Source: Amphiduros pacificus (Eukaryota; Annelida; Polychaeta; Phyllodocida; Hesionidae). Taken from it: a DNA stretch of 64,000 nt. Each line of letters starts with the position of its first letter. The first letter of the stretch is position 1. The position numbers and the translations under genes were made by a program. This document shows, piece by piece, positions 11,460 through 23,913 of the stretch. The DNA lies in NCBI GenBank assembly GCA_949316495.1, contig OX439007.1, positions 8,894,049 through 8,958,048 on the forward strand, written 5' to 3'. The notes beneath the pieces are model-generated. The model saw only the letters and a list, made by a program, of their open reading frames with translations, ran no database searches and was not told where the DNA came from.

Positions 11460-14400
11460 GACTAAACACGTCCTCGTGTTTCAGCCGAGAATATTCCCTT
11501 CAATATGTAACAAGTATATATACTTATAACTTAAAGCAAAGTAACCCGAACACTCACTTAAGAATTGATTAGATTGCCAAGCGCTCATGCCAATATCCAA
11601 GCCAGACCAGACGTACAATTTATCTAAGATACATCAATAACCCATTGAAATGAACGTGGTGTACATCGAGATAAAAATACCACGCCCAAGTATATGAGGT
11701 TTAAGCACAAAATTTTAAGGATACACAGTGTATTATAGAACACGTTACAAACAACATCAAGATTACAACATCAAGAATAAGAAAAACCCATTACCAAAAT
11801 ATAAAGAACATCAAGGACACTACATATGTGTAAGATACTTAAATACCATAAAGGTTCAAATAGTTAAGACGAAATGAACGATTTTAGGCGTACAATACAA
11901 ATGACCATTAAACTGTATAATAATTAAACTTGAACATGAAGTAACATATATAAAGAAATTGATAAGGAAAATCATTACGCACGACGTGCACAATATATGC
12001 TTATAGGTTTGTTTTCTTTTGTAAAAAAAATACAAATTAGAAGTTATACAATAAAAAAATAACATATCGATACGTAACTATGAAATATTAAGAGTGGATG
12101 GCACACAAGGAATGTACTTGCCTTGGATGCTGCAGAGCAAGTTAGCATGAATCGCAACCCGCACTACTCATTTCTCACAACTGTAAAGGCACTAATGCCC
12201 GAGCGCTTTTGTATTCAGTTAAGGCTAAGTGTGAAGCTGAGACATTACAACAGGCGACCCCGTGGAGAGTGTATTAGAGAAAAACAATATATATCTCCAA
12301 TGGAGACATGGACTATATATATTTCCAGAGGAGACTGAGGAAAGATCATAAGATAAGTGACAAAGGCTATTATTTAAACAAGTGACTCCGCGGACAGTGT
12401 AAGTTATGTGCCATCCTGTGAATATACAATAGGGGTGAGATTCTACTTTATGAGGGGGTGGGTGAAAAATCGGCTGTAAAACCATACTTTTTAGAAAACC
12501 CGGAGTTGCCCATGGCGAAAGAATATTAAATCTTATTTTTGGACGAATTTCCAAGGTAATAAGAATTTCAAAAGCGGCAAGAAATTAGAAAAAAATTGAT
12601 AAAGCAATGTTACAATGGGCAGTAACCGAGCATGTTGGCATGCAAGGCTGATCTCCGGGTGTTCAAGCGCAAGGTGAAATCCGATGATCATCCATAGTCT
12701 AAAACAGAGTAGACATTTAATTACTATTGATAAATTGGCTATTACTTCTATTTCTTAACAAATAAATCTGAGTTAGAACAATACATTATATGAGACAACC
12801 ATTGAGAGAAATTAAAGATATCAAACTAAGAAAAAAAATAATACACATTGAAGTATAGAAATACAAAGCTGGTGGGAAGCAATTGGCAGGTAATGGATGA
12901 CCCAAAGCAATGTACAATAAACATTACAAAACAAAATACAAACACAAGATAATAAATAAAAGAAGTATTGAACACAGTGTAAACCAAGGATTGTACATTA
13001 TAGGTAAAGGACAACATCGCCCTAAAATTAAATGAATTAATCATTAAGTGAAATAGTTGAAGTGGTGATTAATTACTAGGTGGGACAATCACAAGTTATA
13101 CAATAATAGGAGTGATGGAAAGAAGTATTTATTTTATATATATATCAAACAGTTAACACACACTCACCTGAGACGAAGGGCAGAGAGCATTAACCAGCAA
13201 TATTTTATGTACTTAGAGAATCGGGGAGAAAGAGAGGGAGGAAAAGAGATAAAAACTGATGGATTCAAAATCCCTTTGTACAGTGGGGAAAGAACTTGAA
13301 ATAAATATTGTTTTTCTCTTAAGAGAATAGTAAAGGTCTGTATTTGCGAGGAGTTATTGAAACGTTACCGGGTTAACTGGCTGTCTGATCCTCGTCCAGG
13401 GCACCGACGGTGTGATAGGGCTCAACCAGGAGCGAAGAAAAAGAAACAAAACATTACATAATCTTGGAAAGTGGCAAAAGGTGAATTTGGGTTCCAGATT
13501 TCATTCCAGCAGCAATTATCGTAAGAGAACATAGAGGAAGGGAGAAGACTTTTCACTGAGGCTTTTAGACCTTCTAATGGCAAACGTAAGGTAATTGCAT
13601 AATACATACAAAGAGGGTTTAATTTAACAAAATAAGTAATGGTAGGAACCAGTGTGATACCAGATAATTAGGTCAGAGGAAGACGACATATCAGGTGCGG
13701 GTATAATTTGAGGCAAAGGCAGGAAAGAAACGAAGAAGAAGAAGAGAAAGGTAAAAAAAAACAACAGGAAAATTGATCTATTATGACAGGAAGAATGGAC
13801 CTAGCGAAGACCTATATGTCTTATTACGGAGCGAAATGTCAAGACATATGTTAATACTTAGCACAAGGTTTAGGTGACCTTTAAGAATTGTATCAATTTT
13901 ATGGGTGGATCCACGCCGCGTAGTGTGTGAAAGAAGAAAGATTGGTGGGCGGCGCAGTGGAGTTACGCCGCAACGACATATTTGGTTACCCGCCAAAAGT
14001 TAATTATGCAAGAATGCGAGAGGAATCAGGTGGCTGACGGATTACAACCTACACAAGTGACGCAACAAAGGTACTTATGCGGGACGTGGATAAAAATTAA
14101 AATTGGTGTAAGGATGGTAAAGGTGTACAGTCACGGATTAAAAGTGGATAGGAGAGAATTTAGAAGAATAAAGTTGGATTAGGAGAATGAGGTCACGAAT
14201 GAGGTCAGCGGAACTGTGACACAAATACGGCGTGGGTGAATTCCCTTTTTGGCTACAAGGACAGCAGCAGAAGACAAAAGGAGGAGGCGAAGAGAGAGCA
14301 ACGATATGGAACCTGATCAAACCCAGGTAATTTGAAGATTGGTTTTTCTTGTTGGTAATTTTAGGAAACGAGCAAAGTCATTTTTTTACCAAACGCAACG

Positions 14401-15690
14401 TTCTATCGTCAATTCTGGTAAAAGTAAAGTCACCGTTTATAGCGTACGTGCAGTTTTAGCGCAGTACAATGACCGGGTGTTTCACATTACCATGTTGTCA
14501 ACTAAAGTATTGTCACATATCTCGGGGCAAGGGAGTGAAAAGATTCAAACCACATGCTCAAGGGATGCACATCAGTAGATAAGGGTTTACTTGTTACAGA
14601 CGGCATGTCATGCATGGTTGATCCTAGAAAATAATTAAAACTCCTCAGACCGAGCACAGAGCTTAGGTACTTTTGGACGCAGACGGCAATAGCCGGTAAA
14701 TGTATATCGATTTGAACTATGCGGCTAGATTGACAAAACTGAGGGGCATACCCCATACAGTACGTCTGACTGACAGGAGGTTCTAGGAAAGCATGGATGA
14801 CTGAGAAAAGACAGTCAAGTTGAACGAGCGTATAGAACACGAAGCGTGAACCAGCACTCTGAGAACTGGTGATTGCACTCTCCAAATCGAAACAGCTGTT
14901 TCGTAGCGTAAGATTCTCGAAAGTATAAGTAAAATCTCAAAGAATGGAACTTATACGGTGAAGGCATACTGTATGTGAAGTGTTACTGAGGTCATATTTA
15001 ATCGAGACGGCATGGTAGCATGAAATATAGGAGAAGTATAGTTTTGGAAAAAAAAGAATCAAATTGCGAAGTGTGGTTTGTTTTAAACGAATTTAGTCAG
15101 AGGTATGTACGAATTATAATTTCGCATATGCATTTACCACTCACGGTGAGAATTTCTTCGTGTCTCCTATGTTATTACTTTGTATATTGTAGTATATGGA
15201 GAAGAAAGAACAGAAGAGGAAGAGGGAAGAGAAGGAGTGTAAAGAGAGAACAGAGGTTTACATCAGATGTCGAGATACCCGACCTGTATTCCTGTAGAAT
15301 TGGCATGATTCAATACAGTAGGTATGGATTAGAATAACACATAAGTCAGCATTATAATTATGATTACATATATGAAAAATAAAGATTTTCTCCTCACTAC
15401 TTAGCCTTACATGCTTAGAGTATTTAGTGATATGATTACTACAACCATGTGTGATAAAACAAATAATCTTACATTACAATATGTATGTTCATAGAGTCCT
15501 CATATAGCGAGCAGGTAACTAACCAGGTGGCGCCAGGAGAAATCCATGCAGGCCTACCTTTCGTATAAAACCTTACACGCGGACGCGGTGCCTGGGTAAT
15601 ACAAGCAGTACAGAAGCGCCCCATGTGGAATGTAGTGTTTAACATTGAAAAATGTTATGCATATTCATCAGCCCGTGGTGCTTGCAGTAA
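11460..15690. other. element interior, no recognised gene
   Basis: This part of the giant LTR element has only short reading frames on either strand. Weak features are plus-strand acceptor-like pyrimidine tracts (for example before 14366), an Arg/Lys-rich plus-strand frame at 15020-15337, and a small repeat pair (gaccccgtggagagtgta near 12256 and gactccgcggacagtgta near 12385). None was strong enough to call a gene. Confidence 0.4.
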
Positions 15691-16100
15691 AATAATACAA
15701 AGCACTACATTTCTAACAATTAAGATTATAATAAAAAACACTTAGAATTATAAAAGCACAACATCAAAGACATTAGAAAGGCAATGTTCTAAAATTATAG
15801 AAGCAGAACATTCAAGATATTAAAGTACAACATTTAGAATTGTGAAAGCACAATATTAAAGATATTTAAAAGGCAATGTTTTAAAATTATAGAAGCAGAA
15901 CATTAAAATACAACATTTAAAATTATTAAAGCACAATATTGAAGATGTTAAAATACAACACTTAAAATCATAAAAGCACAACATTTATGGTATTAAAAGA
16001 CAACATTTGAAATTATAAAAGTACAATATTTAAGATATTAAAATACAACACTTAAAAGTATAAAAGCACAATATTTAAGGTATTAAAATACAACACTTAA
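15690..16100. repeat. AT-rich tandem repeat array
   Basis: Units of roughly 40-50 bp recur, built from motifs such as acaacatttaaaattataaa and gcacaatatttaagatatta. The units are diverged and alternate in two forms. It lies inside the giant LTR element and appears non-coding. Confidence 0.7.
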
Positions 16101-16109
16101 GGGAATAGG

Positions 16110-19100
16110 TGTCTTTGTATAGTAGTTTTGGTTGTTCAATGACGTGAACCAAGCATTATGTGAATAGCCACTATAGTTGCTTTAAAAGGGTAAATTGTTT
16201 CTAAGGAAATCATGACTTTGAGCCCGTATCATGACGTTTTAGTAATTTATAAACCCATTTTGTTTTCTATATAACTGTGTTAGTTATGGTTACAACACTT
16301 TGTGTATGGGTACCACCCACAACACTAATAGAGTCATTTTACAGCCAAACTACATACCTGAGGAGTCATACACTAATAATTACTATAAAATATTACTATA
16401 ATGTTACTTCGTTACTTCAAGCCTGTGATGTGAGACAATTTTTCTAACTTAAGCAAAAATGAAATAAGTATTTGTGTCTGTATGGGCAGTATAGATTGGT
16501 GGAGTGTTATCCTAACAAAATATTGTTTGAAATGAAGTTCAGGGTTAACAATTTAATTGATATCCCCTCTAATTATAGGTATTGATTCTGTACTAGCCTT
16601 GTGTGAGGTGAAGTTACAAAAATGGAACCAGCGGAGATGACGGTTTGTGGATCATGACAGTGTTTGCTAGTTTGTGATGCAGTGGGGAAGCAGGACATAG
16701 TGATCAATTGACAGGCCAGGTGAATGAATGCAGATTACAGAAAAGGCAAGTATCGGAGAAGTTAAGATCATGATGAAGGGTGGCTGGAAAGTGTCAGGCA
16801 GGTTAATATGTCTTTTGATGATGGTTGTGTCTCATTAGTCCTGAGGGAAAATTAATCTGCTACTCATTGAAGGAGAGTTTGAAATTGTCATTGTACGTGC
16901 AGGGTGTTGTCGTATTAAATGGATTGTCTCTATACATGGATGTGTCACTGAGATGACACCATGGAGAACAAGGAAGGAATATTGAAAGCAACTGAGGAGG
17001 TGGAGTGCTACAAAGAGGGCCTCCCAGGAACCCATCTCAAACAATGCATGATGACTTGATACGTGCAGGATTGTGGTGGGCTCATTAGGGGGAACTCATA
17101 GGGCAGCTATATGGTTTCTTGTGTTTTGCCAAGGGGCTGCGTGCAACGCAGGCTGTAAGTTACTCTACATCACGACCACGACAGTGTTGGTGAAGCAAAA
17201 CACTACATCCGTCAGAAAATGTGGAGGTAATCAACAGACTCAAAAGAAATATGCAAGAGGAAACCCAAGATATGAATATGGATGAGAGGCTTCAAAACTG
17301 AACCTAGGCTAGGGAGGAGCCTGCCAACTTGGTTGCAGCTGCAGGAAAAGGGAACATTTTACTAATAGAAAGGAGGGAGGGGAGGAGAATCAAACCAAAG
17401 TCAGATCAAATGAAGTAGAACAGGAGAAGCTAGATATGTATTACCTACGTCACTTGAGGCAATCGCTCAATCTGAACTGCAGGCAATGTGTAACCTGTGG
17501 GATCAGGGCTACAAATTTGTCCGGAAAAATAATGTTAACTGGACCTTTACCCGTACGGCCAGACATACGAATGGGTGTTGAAAAAGTACCATCTGCAATG
17601 TAATTGGCCTATTTCTAGCATTATTGATAAGTTTGTTTCAATTGATGGAGAGAGATGTTTGAATCTGCCACTCACAGCTCCCTGGGCAGGGATGGGAGAA
17701 AAGATATTGAGGGAATAATGAAGTTAAAGTGCTCCCATCATAATTCGAAAGGGAGTCCAATTATTAGATTCTTTTTTTTTTTTTTCTTTTCTTTCAAAGA
17801 CCTTGTTTGTGGGTAAAAGACAATGAACGCCTTTGTACTGATCTGTTGTGATTCTGTCAGAAAGGACAGGGGGAGAATTGCTGCAATAAACACTTAATGT
17901 GATATGTCTCAACCAATATGTCGCTCTACAAAGGAAAGTGATGAGAAAAAAAACAAAGCCATTATCATACAACATAATGGGAGTACTGGCCCATCATGTC
18001 GTGGCATGCCAAAGTAGCTCGAGGCAGCAACAAGAGGAAAGGGAGAAGAAGGAAAAAGAACCACTTAGATGTGACGGACTAGGAAAGGGGAGAAGAAAGG
18101 GAGGAAATGGAAGAGGTGATCAGCGTAAGAATCAAGCAATATAAAACATGTCATACTACGACAACAAAGGCTCCGATTCAAACATCATTAATTAATCAAC
18201 ACAAAAAGAAAAAGGGGAAAAGTGCAAATGTGACATATGGTCGAGGACATTCCTGTAAGTGAAGCTGTAAATGTGATATTCCCATCAGATTTGCCTGAGT
18301 TTGAAAATATGGATGAGGGTAAAGATGAGGAAAAGAGGGGAAAAATGTTGTTTGAGGCTGGAAAAAAAATCAACTTGAGTCCGAAAAGGAAATTGACTGC
18401 AAGAGAAGGGGATTAACATGTGAATGGTCAGTGCCTCTACTTAGTGAAGTGGGGTCACACATCACCGATAAGAAGACTGGGTAATAAAACATAGGACAAT
18501 AGAGAACATAGAGACTTATTTGTAAGGGACATATGGAAATTATGAATGTGGATAAGATAATGCACTTGCAGATGGGGTCTTTTAGTTGCCCTGAGATAAG
18601 CACAGAGCAACCCCCTAATAGTTTGCCTCTTACAACATGCAGGGGATGCAGTGGGTATATTCTAATTCCCCAACCCACAGGGGTGCTCCGGATCCATGGT
18701 TAAGTGTATGTATTAACCGTATTTGGATGGGGTGTCCCTACAAGGTAAATCCACAAGTGCTGCACCAGGAATTAGATAAAGAGAAGGGAGGCAAATCAAT
18801 GTTCAGAGTCGAAGGAAAAAGAGTGGGGAAATGGGAGAGGGCTGTTAACGTTGCTATGTGTCAGCAGGACGGTTCAAGGTCGGGTAAAATGAAAGGGGTC
18901 AGGGGGGTCACGAAAAAAAATATTATATAGCAACAAACTCAACCATGAGAACGAGGGAACTAGGTGCCCTTAAAAAAACAATAATAACCAGAATAGGCAA
19001 AAAGAAAAGTGTGGATACAAAACTGAGGATTGACGTAGGAATTGAAAGTCACATCGTGGGTGAGCGAAAAAAAAAGAAAATATTTATCATTCCACGACTT

Positions 19101-20315
19101 TTGGACAGCTCTCGAGTAATTTTAACAGGGATCCTGAATTGAAAAAAAAGTGTTTTTGTTATTTTCGTGTGAGGCACACGGACCATATTCGGGGGCAGGG
19201 GCGATGTGCAAAGAAATTTGTCCAGGCCTGAAACCCACAAAAAGAGGTACAGAAGTCGAAAGAAAACTGTGAGAAATAAAGTGGCGGTATAAAAGAAATA
19301 TCACCACGTATTTGTAAGGAAGGGCAATCGGGCCAGCATATGGAGCGCCGTCGAGCGGCGAGGACAGACGCACCGCGCAGGTGCAAGGTCAGTCATGGAA
19401 GTGTCAGCGTTAATTACAGACGTGGAACGTTGAACTCGCGGCCTTGTCCATCAATTTATTGATGGACAATGGTCGTGGGCCGACGTGGCCCATTTGGTAG
19501 TGGACGCTATGTTCCTAGGATACAAGGTAAGTGTAATTTTTAATCCCGGAAGTAGTTTGTCAGGGAGAAATAGCGATAACAAAGTGGGGTGCGTATGAAG
19601 GCTGATGGAGAAAATGGCGCCGGCATTAGATCACCGGCATGGATCAGCAAGAGTTACAGGGATGGGTTGGGGTGGCCACTGGTCAAATAGCCTAACAAAA
19701 TACGTAGGTAGACGGGAAAACATGTCAAGACTCGAACCGTAACACAGGCAGAGTTAGAAGTGGTCGGGTGAAGATAAAAATGACGGTATCGTGGGTAGGA
19801 TCCAGCACCGGAAGGATCAATTTGAAACTGCCGGGGTAGGAAACTAGTGGTGAAAAGTTTTGCGACGTCGTGAAGGGCGGGGCTTAGCAGCTTCCAGCCA
19901 GCTCCAGACGTCTGGCTAGTGAGACGAACAGACAGATTCGTGCAGGACTTAAAAGTTGTCATCCACGATAGCGTGGGAAAATATGGTTAGCAACATTTGA
20001 GGGGGGGGTAACATACGTGTGGTATGATCGGAAGGGGGTAAAATGGAGATAAAACGGGATGAAGCGGTCATGGCGAAACACTAACGTAGTTGATAAAGGT
20101 CAAACATCGACCTATATGGTAGTACGGATAAGAGGGGGGGTTGTTACGTAGAAGGGGGGGGCGAAACAGAGGGAGGCGGGGGATGGACAAAAGCTAATGT
20201 CAGGTCGACCTAACGGGAAGGGTAAGCAAAAAACGTGAAGCTGGTATACGTAACATTACACAAAGATTATGATGAAAGTAATATGAACATATTCGTTTTT
20301 ATTTTCTTGTTTCAG
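16110..20315 (+). other. purine-rich interior with possible antisense reading frames
   Basis: The plus strand is markedly purine-rich. It holds several short plus-strand frames, for example 18237-18416 (59 aa, acidic then Lys-rich), 18637-18930 (97 aa, preceded by an acceptor-like cttacaacatgcag) and an Arg-rich start at 19339. A strong donor-like site, caag|gtaagtg, lies at 19526/19527. None has a recognised domain. Purine-rich strands have few T-initial stop codons, so some of these frames are expected by chance. Confidence 0.3.
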
Positions 20316-20415
20316 ATCTACCGGGAACGGCATATGAGGCAGCGGCAGCGGCAGGGGGAGGTGAGGGCGGAGGAGGGACTTGGGGGGGAGGTGGATTAGG
20401 TTTGGGAGGGATAGG
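19999..20415 (+). other. cluster of long G runs
   Basis: Runs of seven to nine G occur near 20000, 20135 and 20153, and further G-rich blocks at 20355-20412. On the element's sense strand these are C runs. G-quadruplex formation on the plus strand is plausible. They may also be polymerase barriers or simply compositional drift. Confidence 0.5.
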
Positions 20416-20640
20416 TAGTTAAGCGGGTAGGGTGGTTAAAAGGTTTAAATTTTTTTTGTATTCGGATTTTTCTAGTTTTTATTGGGGGTTATCCTTAAAA
20501 TTCTGCTTGTGAGCGGGGTGGGCAGCACTGTGATTAGTGCTGGGAGACACAGTGATTGGTGTCGTAATCAATTATATCGTTTTATTCTAGAGTGTTTTAA
20601 ATCAAGTAAGGTAGGTAGTTAATAGTTTTGTTCTAATAAA
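20316..20640 (+). other. candidate antisense terminal exon with poly(A) signal
   Basis: The pyrimidine-rich tract ttttattttcttgtttcag at 20297-20315 is a near-consensus 3' splice site on the plus strand. After it two frames stay open, one Arg/Gln-rich, closing at about 20399, and one Gly/Ala-rich, closing at 20422. AATAAA follows at 20635-20640. With the donor-like site at 19526/19527 this would fit a spliced antisense RNA, as in retroviruses that express antisense genes. No transcript evidence is available. Confidence 0.3.
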
Positions 20641-20649
20641 GTAGGGATT

Positions 20650-21950
20650 ATTAAATGATTTTATCTGATGATTTGCTCACGTCGCTCACAAGGAATGCCA
20701 TGGCTGTTTTTTTTATATGTAAAGGGTTGTCTGAAAAGGGGATTCCAAATTCTAGTCCAAAATTATATCCAAATTTAGAGAAATTAATATTCCAAAAAAA
20801 GGGCCACTAAGTTTAACATGGTTTTCGGCACTTCGGCGTCACGTACTTTCGGAACCCGTCACCCCGTCCTTTCTGAACAGGGCGGTCGGCCGTTTGAAAG
20901 GTACTCCAACCTTTCAGACAGATCACATGATGGAGTGCATAGGGATGATTAGGTAGACAGAAGATAGGGGAAGGGCTTCCAAGAAGACCGCTTCTCTGAA
21001 CAGTCTGCGAGTGCAACGCACCAGCCGGAAAAAGGGCCGTGAGACTGTAATGAGCCTGCGTGGCACAGGTGGGGCGGCACTGCCGACAGCAAGGACTGTG
21101 AGCAGGCGCCAAATAATGAAGCCACCGGGCCGTCACAAGTGACTATAAGTGACTGCACCGCTGTGTGGAAATGCAATTTGCATACACTATTAAAAACAGA
21201 CAGCGCGGACCGGGAGGCAAGAATATAATGCCATAATGGCCAAAACACAACACGTTCAGAAAAGAGAACGTGCAAGTATGTGCTGCGGAGCAATGAACAC
21301 AGGACAATGCAAGTGTAGCATCGTCAAGGTCGAGTGACGGTCAGAAGTTGCCTGTGGAGAAGAATACCCGACCAACGTAAACGGCGCAGTGTGAAACTGC
21401 TGTGTTGGGCAAAAATATCAGAAGAACGAGGTGTGAACTGTTGCGATAATTAAAGGACAACTGTGATAGCTGGTGACAGCGCTGCGACATAAAATAACCA
21501 GGAACTGGTGCTGAAACAATCTGTGATACGGTCAGGGCACGTGAAATAGGGAGACGGGGCGACAATGGGGTGAGAAGCTGGACTTCTACAAAATGGACTA
21601 TGGCGAAAATGTGTGATTATGGAGGGACCATAAAACAATCAGCAAACAAAACTTGACATAAGGACAATGTAGAGTGACTGTGATATTTTGACAAAAGATG
21701 TTAAACGGGTATGGGGTGAAGGGGACAAGGGGTAAACGGGTAAATTAAATGGCCAGATGCCAAAGGGTAATGGGTAATGGGGGAAGGGGTGATGCAACCA
21801 AACGAGTATCAAAGTGTGATAATGATGTAATGAAAGTCGTGGAGTAATAAAAAGAGATGTGCAAAGTATGTGAAAAAAAGAGAACTATTGAAGTTGAATC
21901 AACAAAGGTGTCAAATGTTTGTCTTAAAGATGAAGGGCAAGGGAGTGTGC
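20650..21950. other. element interior, no recognised gene
   Basis: This holds short frames only; the minus-strand frames at 20813-21136 and 20949-21293 have no recognised domain. Plus-strand purine richness continues to about 22300. Confidence 0.4.
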
Positions 21951-23006
21951 CTAAAAATCAGGGGAAGGGGGTAATTTTGGTCTAGATGTGCAGTCAAAGC
22001 ACAATGGTTTGGCTGTACCGTGGGATGGCCAAGAACGTATCGGGGGGTCCAAACACAAGGGCCAGGAAACTGGGAAATTGCAGGAAGTGGCGAAAGGATC
22101 GGGAGAGTCAGGTGGGGGGACGCAATCGGCGTCCGTAGGAGAAGGAATTAGGACAGGGGTTTGGTTAAAACAACCTGAAACGGAATGCACAGCATTTCTG
22201 ATGAATTGGGCACAAGAGGTACTGAAGGGGGAAGGCGACAAACGGTCGTGGCAGACAGCTTGAGGAAGGGGTCCTGAAGGGACGAAAGGCAAATAAAAAA
22301 ACCCGTAGCCACCATATGAGGGGTCAGGGCGAGCAGTCCTAAAACGTGGGTTTGGGGAGAAGCTCTGAGATAAGGGTGAATGTGGCAACATGTAATCTGA
22401 GAGGACAACCACCTGAGGTTCGGTGGTAGGTGGGAGTAAGTCAGACACGGGGTTGAGGTTACGGTATTTCAGGGGGGGGCCAAGTAAGTCAAAGTAAAGC
22501 TCAGGGGGGGTTAGTAAAGGGATGCTGTATATGTCAGGCAGTGGGGTTGTCTTACAACAGGCACAGTCGGATAATATTCTATGCACCCATATAGCAGGGT
22601 TAGGGAAGTATGCGAAATGGCATACTTCTGAGAGGGTCATAATAAATGACTTGTGGGTGCCACGGGGAATATCATAAAATCCCAACCCACAAGAAGTGTG
22701 TATCTCCATAACCACAAACCAAAAGGCACTGAAGCTATGGAGAAAAAGCACTCTTCTGTCTGGGGCGCACTCTCTCGGAATATCTATGAACCGAGGGAGA
22801 CACCTGGCGGTTCCCGCCAGCGCAACGTTACCATCCCTATGAGAGATTATCGACTCTAAGGTTAAACATTGTTCCATAGGGAGGTTTCTCATAGGGGTGC
22901 AACATACCTCAGTGAAGAAAATCTCGCGCCGCGAGGCCTGGCGAGATGTGAATTCATCAGGGTCTTCCAGGTGAACCATCTGGAAGTAAAACATCAAAGA
23001 CAACAT
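21951..23006 (-). CDS. unrecognised 351-aa ORF of the giant LTR element
   Basis: The first ~180 residues look protein-like, with scattered Cys and hydrophobic stretches; the rest is Pro/Ser-rich. A good acceptor-like sequence, tgttttacttccag, lies just before the internal start M-V-H-L-E-D-P on this strand, so it could be a spliced accessory frame. The strand is pyrimidine-rich over much of the ORF, which lengthens frames by chance, so the Pro-rich half may not be real protein. No family was recognised. Confidence 0.35.
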   Translation of the reverse strand: MLSLMFYFQMVHLEDPDEFTSRQASRREIFFTEVCCTPMRNLPMEQCLTLESIISHRDGNVALAGTARCLPRFIDIPRECAPDRRVLFLHSFSAFWFVVMEIHTSCGLGFYDIPRGTHKSFIMTLSEVCHFAYFPNPAIWVHRILSDCACCKTTPLPDIYSIPLLTPPELYFDLLGPPLKYRNLNPVSDLLPPTTEPQVVVLSDYMLPHSPLSQSFSPNPRFRTARPDPSYGGYGFFYLPFVPSGPLPQAVCHDRLSPSPFSTSCAQFIRNAVHSVSGCFNQTPVLIPSPTDADCVPPPDSPDPFATSCNFPVSWPLCLDPPIRSWPSHGTAKPLCFDCTSRPKLPPSPDF

Positions 23007-23221
23007 GTGATAATAAAAGTATTAGACGGAAAAAAATAAAACCTCTCACAAAAATGTTGGCCTTTTGCGAGTAATACATATGTCAGGGTTAAAACCAAAT
23101 CTTAGGGATTCTAAACGTTAGTTGTGTTAGACAATCATAGAGAGGTGTGAGAAAAGGAATAAGCAAAATCACCGCACCAAAAGTATAAGCACCTGAATTA
23201 AAAGGTTTTAGTAGAGCGTTT

Positions 23222-23752
23222 TCACTCCACTGAGGGAGGACGAGTACCCACAGAGTCTGGAACACCAGGGGCGTGAACGGAAATAAATGACAGCCATGGG
23301 TCCAAAGATCCCAAAGCCATGAAATATTTAGGAGAAAAAATGTCTCTGCCTTCCATGCGAAAGTATGAAAGAGCTCGACGTACAACGCGCTCGGCCATGG
23401 CCCATGTCATGGGGTTGGATCCGAAGAATAGCTTTAAGAAGCGGAGTGCTAATTTTTCAAGGCATTTGGAGCTGCAAGGTCTGTCTATTTCGAAACAATT
23501 AGGACAACTAGCATTGTCACGGTAAAGAACATAGTAGGCCAAAACGCCGGCTAATGCCGCATTAGTCCTGATTTTGATTAGGATTTGTGAGGTAAAATGA
23601 AGAGGCAAGGTTGGCGTGGCAGAATTTGTGACAAATGAAGCCAGTAGGTGTAACTCAAACACATCTGCTTTGAATTTCTGTGACTCCATGGGTACCATAT
23701 GGTTATCGTGTGAAGGAGAACTTACCTGAGGCTGGGATGAGGGATCAGCCAT
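23222..23752 (-). CDS. unrecognised 176-aa ORF of the giant LTR element
   Basis: This starts M-A-D-P-S-S-Q-P-Q and has a Cys cluster, C-P-N-C then C-S-S-K-C, near residues 83-95, followed by a basic helical-looking region. A donor-like cag|gtaagt lies only a few codons into the frame (near 23726). It sits between the membrane ORF and the 351-aa ORF, where retroviruses keep accessory genes. I cannot name a family. Confidence 0.4.
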   Translation of the reverse strand: MADPSSQPQVSSPSHDNHMVPMESQKFKADVFELHLLASFVTNSATPTLPLHFTSQILIKIRTNAALAGVLAYYVLYRDNASCPNCFEIDRPCSSKCLEKLALRFLKLFFGSNPMTWAMAERVVRRALSYFRMEGRDIFSPKYFMALGSLDPWLSFISVHAPGVPDSVGTRPPSVE

Positions 23753-23913
23753 ACTTACCGAGTGAGAGTCCGCAAAGGAAAGGGGTGAAAAAAACGTCTG
23801 AAAGGGAAACTGGTGAGTGAATATCGCACCCAGGAGCAGGCGCCATCTATCTTTCTGTTAGTATATGAATTGTCTTTTGTTGTTTTTTTTTTTTTTTTTT
23901 CTTCTGGGAATGT

